Source: Flavobacteriales bacterium (GTDB lineage Bacteria > Bacteroidota > Bacteroidia > Flavobacteriales_F > PHOS-HE28). From it: DNA of 64,000 bases. The stretch covers positions 3,541,001-3,605,000 of the forward strand of contig JAHCIA010000001.1 in assembly GCA_026129465.1 (NCBI GenBank), in the 5' to 3' direction. The first letter of the stretch is position 1; every line of letters begins with the position of its first letter. The notes beneath the pieces are model-generated. The model was not told the origin of the DNA and ran no database searches. It worked only from the letters and a program-made list of their open reading frames with translations. The translations under genes and the position numbers were made by a program. Of this stretch, positions 37,470-46,577 are shown piece by piece.

Positions 37470-38006
37470 TCAGTGGTCGGCGGGCACGGGCCGCCAGGCG
37501 GCCGGTAGAAGCTCCTCCTCCAAGTAGCTGGTCAATGTCTTGAAGCCCGGCGGAGCACCCACGCGGCCCAGGACCTGCTTGCTCCTGCCGCTGGCCGAAA
37601 CGCGGATGATGGTGCTGGGCAGGTCGGTCACCTGGCTGTCATACACATCGTCGAATTGGAAGAAGCCCAGTTCCTTGGCGCGGGCCACGGCGCGTTCGAT
37701 GCGGTCCACCGGGATGCGCGCTTCGTGGCGGCCCAGCTGCTCCACATGCACCACGCCTTCGTAGGTGGCGAAGCCGCTGCGGTACACGTTGAAGCGGTAG
37801 GCCGGGCACATGCCGAAGCAGGGTGTGCGCTCCAGCGAGATCACCAGGGAATCGCCCGGCTGTGGGCCACCGAGCTGGCGGCTGTCCTGGGTGCCGCCAT
37901 TGGACGATGCGGTACCGCCATCATCCCGGGAGTTCGCTTGTTGGTTCTTGCAGGCCACGGCCAGCAGCGTGGCGGTGAGCAGGGGCAGGATCATGTCGCG
38001 TGTCAT
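37470..38006 (-). CDS. DUF6438-type lipoprotein
   Basis: 178 residues. Lipoprotein signal ILPLLTATLLAVAC with lipobox LAVAC (Cys19), then a Gly/Ser/Asp-rich linker. The globular part reads SLERTPCFGMCPAYRFNVYRSG, TYEGVVHV, GFFQFDDVYDSQVTDLPSTIIRV, which I recognise as the DUF6438 pattern (ERTPCFG-CP core). The function of that family is not known. Anchored in the inner leaflet of the outer membrane or in the inner membrane by inference. A TAGCTTTG -7 box (38038-38045) precedes it by 31 nt. It lies downstream of yidC on the same strand but has its own promoter. Confidence 0.8.
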   Translation of the reverse strand: MTRDMILPLLTATLLAVACKNQQANSRDDGGTASSNGGTQDSRQLGGPQPGDSLVISLERTPCFGMCPAYRFNVYRSGFATYEGVVHVEQLGRHEARIPVDRIERAVARAKELGFFQFDDVYDSQVTDLPSTIIRVSASGRSKQVLGRVGAPPGFKTLTSYLEEELLPAAWRPVPADH

Positions 38007-38037
38007 GGGGTTCGGCGGTCTTGGGCCATCGCCGTGC

Positions 38038-38045
38038 CAAAGCTA
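38038..38045 (-). promoter_or_regulatory. -7 box TAGCTTTG of the DUF6438 gene
   Basis: Exact TAnnTTTG on the minus strand. Confidence 0.5.
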
Positions 38046-38065
38046 CCCTGCTTGGACCGGTCCGG

Positions 38066-39967
38066 TCAGCGGCGGCCCCGGTTGCGCTGGGTCTGCTGCT
38101 GTTGCTTCTGCATATCCTCCAGGCGCTGCTGCCAGCGGCTCTTCTTCTTGGGCGTCTTCATGTTCAGCAGCAGCTGCGCACGGATCTTCTCCTCGTCGAT
38201 GAACCAGCGCTTGAACACGGTCATCTGCAGAATGCTGATGACGTTGGCCAGCAGGTAGTAGTAGCTGAGGCCCGCGCTGAAGTTGTTCAGGAAGAAGAGC
38301 ATCATGATCGGGAACATCCAGATCAGGATCTTCATGCTGGGCATGCCCTGCTGGGTGGGCATCTGGTTCTGGTTGATCAGCGAGTAGACGATGGTGCTGG
38401 CGGCCATCAGCAGCGTGAAGAGGCTTACGTGGTCGCCGTACATGGGAATGGTGAAGGGCAGGTCCAGCACGCTGTCGTAGCTGCTGAGGTCGTCGGCCCA
38501 GAGGAACTTCTCTTGCCGCAGTTCGATGCTGCTGGGGAAGAAGCGGAACATGGCGTAGAGCACCGGCAACTGGATGAGCATGGGCACGCATCCGCTGGCG
38601 GGATTCACGCCGGCCTTGCGGTAGAGGTCCATGGTGGCCTGCTGCTTTTTCAGCGCGTCGCCGTCCTTGAACTTGGCGGTGATGGTCTCCATCTCCGGCT
38701 TCAGCACCCGCATCTTGGCGCTGGCCACCAGGTTCTTGTAGGTCAGCGGCATCAGCAGCAGCTTGATGGCCAGGGTGAGCACCAGGATGATGATGCCGTA
38801 GCTGAGGTCGAACTGGTTGAGGAAGTTGAAGATGGGGATGACCAGCCAGCGGTTCATCCAGCCGAAGATGCCCCAGCCCAGGTCGATCACCTTGTGCAAT
38901 TCCTCCACCTCGGTGCGGCGCAGGGTGCCGTAGTGGTTGGGCCCGAGGTAGAAGCGCATGGCCAGCGCGGGATCCGCCTCGGCCTTCTTGTCGAAGTAGA
39001 GCTTCGCCTTGAAACGCTTGGTGTGCGTCTCGGACTCGAGCGGTTCGATGGAGATGGTGGATCCGCTGCTGGCGAAGCCTTCCTCGCTTACCATGGCCAC
39101 CGTGAAGAAATCCTGCTTGAAGGCCACCCAATTGGTGCGGCCCTTCAATTCCTTTTCCTCCTCGCCGGTCTCGCTCAGGTAGTCGCGTTTGTCGCCGAAG
39201 TACTTGAAGTACACGCTGCTCTTTTGCAACTCGTTGGGCAGGTGCTTTTCGTTGTTGAGGCCTGTGATGTCCCAGCGGAAGAAAAGGCTGCGTACGTCCA
39301 CCACTCCGGCCAGTCCGGTGAAGGCCGCGCGCACGTCCATGAAGTAGGTGGTGCTATCCAGCGTGTAGGTCACCTCCAGGCGCCGGCCGTCGGCGTCGGT
39401 GGGGGCGATCAGGCGCACGGCGTCGGGGCCGATGCGTTCGGCCTGGAAGTGCAGGTCCCGTGTGCTGATGTCGGCGTTGCCGGCGAAGAAGCGGAACTCG
39501 TAGGTGCCGGAATCGGGATCGGCGAGGAAGAGCGGCGTGCCGTGGTAGGTGCTGTACTCCTTCAGGCGCATCACCACGGGCCTGGCGCCGTGGGTGCTGA
39601 TGCTCACCTGGAGGCGCTCGTTCTCAATGGTGACCATTTCGCCGGTGCCTTCGGCGGCGGGAGCGAAGGGGCCGAAGCGCTGTTTGATGGCGGCGTTACG
39701 GAGACTGTCGGCCAGCCAGGCGTCGGCGGCGGACAGCAGGTCATCCTCGGCGGATGTCACCGTGGCGGCTTCCACCACGGCTTCGGCGCGGCCGCTCTCC
39801 ACTTCACGCACCGCCTCGCGCTCGCGCTCTTCGATGGTCAAGGCCGCCAGGCTGTCCTGCTGACGTTGGAGCCGGGCCTGCTCCTCCGCACTCGGCAGGG
39901 TGTACCAGGTGTACGCACCCAGGATCACGGCGATGAGGACGAAGCCGATGGCGGAGTTGCGGTCCAT
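38066..39967 (-). CDS. yidC: Membrane protein insertase YidC
   Basis: Oxa1/YidC insertase, 633 residues from MDRNSAIGFVLIAVILGAY (first transmembrane helix). A large periplasmic beta domain (~60-350, with the EYSTYHGTPLFLADPD and YTLDSTTYFMDVRAAF strands) is followed by the conserved five-helix insertase core (YGIIILVLTLAIKLLLMPL; CVPMLIQLPVLYAMFRFFP; MPTQQGMPSMKILIWMFPIM; SAGLSYYYLLANVISILQM) and a very basic, Gln-rich C-terminal tail that would contact ribosomes. It lies 95 bp downstream of pyrG on the same strand, with its own TATCTTTG -7 box at 39992-39999. Confidence 0.97.
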   Translation of the reverse strand: MDRNSAIGFVLIAVILGAYTWYTLPSAEEQARLQRQQDSLAALTIEEREREAVREVESGRAEAVVEAATVTSAEDDLLSAADAWLADSLRNAAIKQRFGPFAPAAEGTGEMVTIENERLQVSISTHGARPVVMRLKEYSTYHGTPLFLADPDSGTYEFRFFAGNADISTRDLHFQAERIGPDAVRLIAPTDADGRRLEVTYTLDSTTYFMDVRAAFTGLAGVVDVRSLFFRWDITGLNNEKHLPNELQKSSVYFKYFGDKRDYLSETGEEEKELKGRTNWVAFKQDFFTVAMVSEEGFASSGSTISIEPLESETHTKRFKAKLYFDKKAEADPALAMRFYLGPNHYGTLRRTEVEELHKVIDLGWGIFGWMNRWLVIPIFNFLNQFDLSYGIIILVLTLAIKLLLMPLTYKNLVASAKMRVLKPEMETITAKFKDGDALKKQQATMDLYRKAGVNPASGCVPMLIQLPVLYAMFRFFPSSIELRQEKFLWADDLSSYDSVLDLPFTIPMYGDHVSLFTLLMAASTIVYSLINQNQMPTQQGMPSMKILIWMFPIMMLFFLNNFSAGLSYYYLLANVISILQMTVFKRWFIDEEKIRAQLLLNMKTPKKKSRWQQRLEDMQKQQQQTQRNRGRR

Positions 39968-39991
39968 GTGCGGTTGCGCGGCGAAGGGCGG

Positions 39992-39999
39992 CAAAGATA
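39992..39999 (-). promoter_or_regulatory. -7 box TATCTTTG of yidC
   Basis: Exact TAnnTTTG on the minus strand, 24 nt before the yidC ATG. Confidence 0.55.
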
Positions 40000-40062
40000 T
40001 CCGGCGGGAGGGATGCGCATGTGCCCATGTGGGCACATGCTAGACCGTGGTAGCGAATGGGT

Positions 40063-41850
<1,788 letters not shown>

Positions 41851-41853
<3 letters not shown>

Positions 41854-44178
41854 GAACTTGTAACTCACCCCCACGCTGGGCAGCAGGGGCAGTTGGTCCA
41901 CGCGTTCGAAACGGACGCGGTCGAAGTAGAAGATGTTCTGGCGGTCGTAGGAATTGGTCACGCTGATGTCCAACTCAAGCATCTTGTGCTCGTCGAACTT
42001 CCACTGGCGGGTGAGGCCCAGGTCCAGGCGGTGGTAGTCGGGCAGGCGGCCCTGGTTCAGCGGACCGAAGATGGTGGCCAGGTCGGCGTTGCTGGTGACG
42101 ATGTCCGTGTTGATGTCGCCGTTGAAGGGGATGCTGCCATAGAAACCGGCGGTCTGCGTGAAGGGGAAGCCCGAGCCGTAGTTCCAGCGGATGTTGGCGC
42201 GCCAGGCCTCGAACTTGCCGAAGGAGCGGCTCAGCACCAGGTTCACATTGTGGCGGCGGTCCCAGATGGGATTGTACTCCTGGATGCCATCGAAGCGGTC
42301 CACGAAGGTGTAGCTGTAGACGGCCCAGATGAAGGTGGGGCCCTTCTCATATTTCAGTTGCAGGTCGGCTCCGTAGGCCTGGCCGGTCTCCACCACGAAA
42401 TCCTTCTTCAGTTCGTCGGGCTTGTCGGCGAACTCGGGTGTATCGTTGAAGAGCTTGTTGCGGTTCAGGTTGGTCACCTGCCGGAAGTCCTTGTAGTACA
42501 CCTCGAAATTGGCCGTTAGTTCGGTGGTGAGGTCGTACTCCACGCCGCCCACGTAATGGTTGGCGCGCTGCAGGGGGTCCTTCACCTCGCGGGTGCTGCC
42601 GTCGCGCAGGGTGATGTTGCGCGGCAGGTTGTCCGGTGCGGAGAGGAAGCCATAGAAGAGGTTCACCACATCGCGGTCGCTGTTGGCGGCCACCAGGTTC
42701 TGGCTGTAGCGGCCACCGGCCAGCTTGAAGCGGAAGTCTTCGGTGATGTTCCACTTGAAGCCCAGGCGTGGTTCCAGGTTCATCACCGAGAGCGAGGCGT
42801 AGTAATGCACCCGAAGCCCGGGATCGATGATCACCTTGTCCAGCTTCTTCTTGTAGTTGATGTATCCGGCGATCTCCGTGGTGTTCTGCTCCTGCTGGTA
42901 GGGGCGGCCCAGGGCGTTGAAGAACTGGAAGTTGGTGCGGAAACCCAACAGCTCCACCCCATAGCGGGCCTCGTCGTCGCCGTTGAAGAGCTTGAAGTTG
43001 AGGCCACCATTGAATCCGGCGATCTCGCTCATGCGCGGTTCCAGCTCGGCTTCCCGCAGTTCGATCGTGTAGTTGCTCAGGGAGAAGACCCCGTCGATGA
43101 GCACCGCCGACCCGGAGGGCACCAGCACGAAGCTGCTGCCCGCGCCCCAGTTGTTCCAGCCCAGGTCGCTCACGCCCTGGTAGTTCACGCCATCGCTGAA
43201 GTTGAAACCGAACAGGTTGAATTTGCTGCCGTTGGCGCCGTTGAAGGAGATCTTGCCGTAGAGGTCCGTGAAATAGAAGGGCAGGCCCGCCGTGTCCACG
43301 AAGCTGTAGAGCACCTTGCTGCTCTGGTCCAGGTAGCTGTGGCGCATGTTCAGCAGGAAACTGGAGCTGGAGGCTCCCGGTTCCGATTGTTTCTTGATCG
43401 GACCCTCCAGCAGGGCCTTGGCGGCGAAGGTGCTCGCGCCCACCTTCCCGCTGAGCCGGGTCTTGTTGCCATCGCGCGAGGTGATGTCCATGACGGAACT
43501 CACCCGCCCGCCATGTTCGGCGTTGAAGCCGGCGGTGTAGATGTCCGCGTTGCGGATGATGTCGTTGTCGAACACGCTGAACAGGCCGATGCTGTGGAAA
43601 GGGTTGTACAGCACCATGCCATCCAGCATCACCTTGTTCATGATGGGCGAACCGCCGCGCACGTAGAGCTGGCCGCCCTGGTCGCCCGTGAAGATCACCC
43701 CCGGCACCACCTGGAGGTATTGGGCCAGGTCGGCCTCGCCCCCGATGGCCGGCAGGCGTTCGATCTGGCGGGGCGTGAGTTTGGTGACGCCCATGCGCAC
43801 CTGTGTCTGGGCCTCCTGCTTCTCGCCGGTCACCTCGAATTCCTTCATCTGGATGGCGCGCCGGCTGATGAAGAGCTTTTCGGTGACGATCTGGTCGCGC
43901 GCCACATTAACGGTCTTCTCCAGGGTGTCGTAGCCCAGGTAGGTCACCATCAAGGTGTAGCTGCCCGGTTGCAGGCGGGTGATGGAGAAGTAGCCGTTCA
44001 CATCGGTGGCCGCCCCGATGGTGGTGCCCTTCACGATCACGTTGGTGAAGATGATGGGTTCCCCGTTCCCCTTGTCGTAGACGAAGCCGCGGATGGTGCC
44101 CGTCTGGGCCATCAGGCCGGTGTGCAGGATGAGGAAGAAGAAGGGGAGGAGGAGCTTGCGCGAAGCGGTCGCCATCAT
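41851..44178 (-). CDS. TonB-dependent receptor with carboxypeptidase-regulatory-like domain
   Basis: 775 residues (a second ATG one codon in is equally possible). Signal peptide to HTGLMAQ. CarboxypepD_reg-like domain ~26-95 (GTIRGFVYDKGNGEPIIFTN ... LQPGSYTLMVTYLGYDTLEK). Plug domain ~115-230 (ADLAQYLQVVPGVIF, GQLYVRGGSPIMNKVMLDGM, ADIYTAGFNAEHGGRVSSVMDI). Barrel to the end, with C-terminal strand LPSVGVSYKF ending in Phe as outer-membrane barrels do. Substrate unknown, and no SusD-like partner adjoins it, so it is not a standard glycan PUL. Upstream TACCTTAG is a weak -7 candidate. Confidence 0.93.
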
Positions 44179-44288
44179 GGGGTTTCCTTGCAGGGGGCGC
44201 TAAGGTAGAGGAAGGGTCCGGACGCGGAAGGGACCGATGGATGGACGGGGAGCACCTTATCCCGATCCTTGTGATCCCGTGGCGTGGA

Positions 44289-45305
44289 TCACTCCATCAC
44301 GCGGGCGAGCAGTTCGCGCAGCACTTCACCGCGGTCGCCATCGCCTCCCAGGCCCTTCACACGCATGTCGCACTGCCGCAGCAGATGCTGGGCCTTCACC
44401 ACCTGGGACAGGTTGTAGTTGCGGGCGTGGGCCTGGTAGTCGCGCACGAAGAAGGGTGAGACCTTCATGGCCTCGGCCAGCGCCTGCTGCCCGGCGTCCT
44501 TCATCTGCACGGCGATGGCCAGCTTGGTGAAGTAGCCGTTGAGGAAACCCATGGTCATCTCGATGGGGTGGTCCTTGGGCGATGCGGCGAAGTATTGCGC
44601 GATGCGTTGTGCCCGCAGGGCGTCCCGTGTGCCGATGGCCTGTTGCAGCTCGAAGACGTTGTGGTCCTTGCTGATGCCCACGAAACGTTGGATCGCGTCC
44701 GCATCGATGGCGCCGTTCTCCTCGGTCACCAGGCAGAGTTTCTCCACTTCCTTCACGGCCTTGGCCAGGTCCGATCCCAGGTGGTCGGCCAGCAATTGCG
44801 CTTCCCGGCCGGCCAGTTTCCGCTTCTGCTTCTTGGCGATCTTCACCAGGAAGTCGGGCACCTTGTCCTCCCGCACCTTTTCGCTGACGAAGACCGTTCC
44901 GCCGCCCTTCTGCACGCTCTTGATCACGCTGCGGCGGCCGTCCACCTTCTTGTGCCGGTGCACCAGCAGCAGCACGGTGGTGGGGGTGGGCTTCAGCAGG
45001 TAGGGCACCAGCTTCTCGATCTCGTCGATGCGCCAGGTCTGCAACTCACGCACCACCACCAGTTGGCGTTCGGCCATCATGGGGTAGCGCTTGCAGGCAT
45101 CGATCACCAGCGCGTGGTCCACGTCGCGGCCATAGAGTATGGTCTGGTTGAAATCCCGTTCCTCGGGCGCCAGGGTGTTATGCTCCACGGCTTCGGCCAG
45201 CACGTCGATGAAGAAGGACTCCTCGCCATGTAGCAGGTACACCGGTGCGAACTGGCCGCCACGCACCCCCTCGAGGATGCGCTTCATGTCCTCGAAGGCG
45301 CTCAT
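44289..45305 (-). CDS. holA: DNA polymerase III subunit delta
   Basis: Clamp-loader delta subunit that opens the sliding clamp. 338 residues from MSAFEDMKRILEG. Visible: APVYLLHGEESFFIDVLAEAVE (AAA+-like domain I start); KRYPMMAERQLVVVRELQ; ADHLGSDLAKAVKEVEKLCLV; and the C-terminal collar domain with NVFELQQAIGTRDALRAQRI and YNLSQVVKAQHLLRQCDMRVKG. The start ATG overlaps the stop of the AMP nucleosidase gene by 4 bp (ATGA), so the two are translationally coupled. The frame extends further upstream but overlaps that gene and has no domain. Confidence 0.93.
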   Translation of the reverse strand: MSAFEDMKRILEGVRGGQFAPVYLLHGEESFFIDVLAEAVEHNTLAPEERDFNQTILYGRDVDHALVIDACKRYPMMAERQLVVVRELQTWRIDEIEKLVPYLLKPTPTTVLLLVHRHKKVDGRRSVIKSVQKGGGTVFVSEKVREDKVPDFLVKIAKKQKRKLAGREAQLLADHLGSDLAKAVKEVEKLCLVTEENGAIDADAIQRFVGISKDHNVFELQQAIGTRDALRAQRIAQYFAASPKDHPIEMTMGFLNGYFTKLAIAVQMKDAGQQALAEAMKVSPFFVRDYQAHARNYNLSQVVKAQHLLRQCDMRVKGLGGDGDRGEVLRELLARVME

Positions 45306-46075
45306 TCGTAGCGCAGGTGTTTCACCGAACGGCCGTGGGCGCTGATCTCGCGCATGGAGGCGATCCCCAGGCGCACGTGCATGTCCACGAAGGAGCCGGT
45401 GACCTTCGCGTCGCTGTCGCTGGTCTTCACGCCCTCGGGCACCATGGGTTGGTCGCTCACCAGCAGCAGCGCGCCGGTGGGAATGCTGTTGGCGAAGCCG
45501 GTCATGAAAAGGGTGGCCGTTTCCATGTCGATGGCCATGCAACGCAGGGTGCGGAGCTTTTCCTTGAAAGCGTCGTCGTGCTCCCACACGCGGCGGTTGG
45601 TGGTGTACACCGTGCCGCTCCAATAGTCCAGTTCCATGTCGCGGATCACGTGGCTCACGGCCCGGTGGATCATGAAGCTGGGCAGGGCGGGCACCTCCGG
45701 CGGGAAGTAGTCGTCGCTGGTGCCTTCACCGCGGATGGCCGCGATCGGAAGGATCAGGTCGCCGAGTTGGTTCTTGCGTTTCAGGCCACCGCATTTCCCC
45801 AGGAAGAGCACGGCCTTGGGCGTGATGGCGCTGAGCAGGTCCATCAACGTGGCCGCGTTGGCACTGCCCATGCCGAAGTTGATCATCACCATGTCCTCGG
45901 CCACCGCCACCTTCATGGCCTTGTCCCGCGCGTGCACCTTGCCGCCGGTCTGCTGGCAGAAGAGGTCCAGGTAGTTGTCGAAGTTGGTGAGCAGCACGTA
46001 GGGGCTGAAGTCGCCCAACTCCAGGCCGGTGTAGCGGGGCAGCCAATTGGAGACGATATCCTGTTTGGTGCGCAA
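45302..46075 (-). CDS. amn: AMP nucleosidase
   Basis: Hydrolyses AMP to adenine and ribose-5-phosphate; 257 residues, nucleoside phosphorylase fold. Visible: VMINFGMGSANAATLMDLLSA, AVLFLGKCGGLK, DLILPIAAIRGEGTSDDYFPPEVPALPSF, YTTNRRVWEHD, MAIDMETATLF and ALLLVSDQPMVPEGVKT. No ATG exists at the expected N-terminus. The TTG at 46073-46075 yields MRTKQDIVSNWLPRYTG, which matches the family start (M-TKQ-IV-NWLPRYTG), so a TTG start is proposed. Coupled to holA by a 4-bp overlap. Divergent from the HsdR-N-like gene with only ~10 bp between starts. Confidence 0.92.
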   Translation of the reverse strand: MRTKQDIVSNWLPRYTGLELGDFSPYVLLTNFDNYLDLFCQQTGGKVHARDKAMKVAVAEDMVMINFGMGSANAATLMDLLSAITPKAVLFLGKCGGLKRKNQLGDLILPIAAIRGEGTSDDYFPPEVPALPSFMIHRAVSHVIRDMELDYWSGTVYTTNRRVWEHDDAFKEKLRTLRCMAIDMETATLFMTGFANSIPTGALLLVSDQPMVPEGVKTSDSDAKVTGSFVDMHVRLGIASMREISAHGRSVKHLRYE

Positions 46076-46085
46076 TTTTGTGGGG

Positions 46086-46556
46086 ATGGTGGATCCGACG
46101 ATGACGCTGGCCCTGCCGGACCACGGCGTCAAAACTAAACACGGACCGGAAGGCTCCCTGGTCTTCGATCCGCTGCGCGGCCGATGGGTGACGCTTACGC
46201 CGGAGGAATGGGTGCGCCAGCACTTCATCAACCATCTTGTGCAGGACCTCGGGTACCCGGCCGGCCTGATCGGCGTGGAGTGGTCATTGGAACTGAACGG
46301 CCTGGCCAAACGGGCGGATATCGTGGTCTTCAGCACGGACGGACGCCCCCTGGCCCTCGTGGAATGCAAGGCGCCCTCGGTGCGGATCGGCCAGCGCACT
46401 TTTGAGCAGGCCGCGCGTTACAACAGGGTGTTGCGTGTGCGGCATCTCATGGTCACCAACGGGATCCAGCATTTCGCCTGCTTGGTGGACCACCACACCG
46501 GGGCTGTTGATTTCTTGCCCCGCCTGCCGCTTCACGCCCATCTGACCGTAGCCTGA
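46086..46556 (+). CDS. Type I restriction R-subunit N-terminal-like protein (HSDR_N_2), stand-alone
   Basis: 156 residues. Only the nuclease-like N-terminal domain is present: LVFDPLRGRWVTLTPEEWVRQHF, GVEWSLELNGLAKRADIVVF, then DGRPLALVECKAP, where D...ECK is the PD-(D/E)xK nuclease core, and QAARYNRVLRVRHLMVTNG. Such stand-alone proteins are widespread in Flavobacteriales without HsdM/HsdS, and neither is near here. Start: the ATG at 46086 follows a CAATTTTG box by 5 nt, the same spacing as in the next gene; ATG 46101 is the alternative. Role unknown; possibly nucleic-acid processing rather than restriction. Confidence 0.82.
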   Translation: MVDPTMTLALPDHGVKTKHGPEGSLVFDPLRGRWVTLTPEEWVRQHFINHLVQDLGYPAGLIGVEWSLELNGLAKRADIVVFSTDGRPLALVECKAPSVRIGQRTFEQAARYNRVLRVRHLMVTNGIQHFACLVDHHTGAVDFLPRLPLHAHLTVA

Positions 46557-46564
46557 CACGAGCC

Positions 46565-46572
46565 TAATTTTG
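46565..46572 (+). promoter_or_regulatory. -7 box TAATTTTG of the S8 protease gene, leaderless spacing
   Basis: Exact TAnnTTTG, only 5 nt before the ATG at 46578. Confidence 0.65.
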
Positions 46573-46577
46573 ATGGC

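Noticed and set aside
46086..46556. Type I restriction-modification system
   Set aside because: Only an HsdR N-terminal-like domain is present; no helicase part, HsdM or HsdS nearby.
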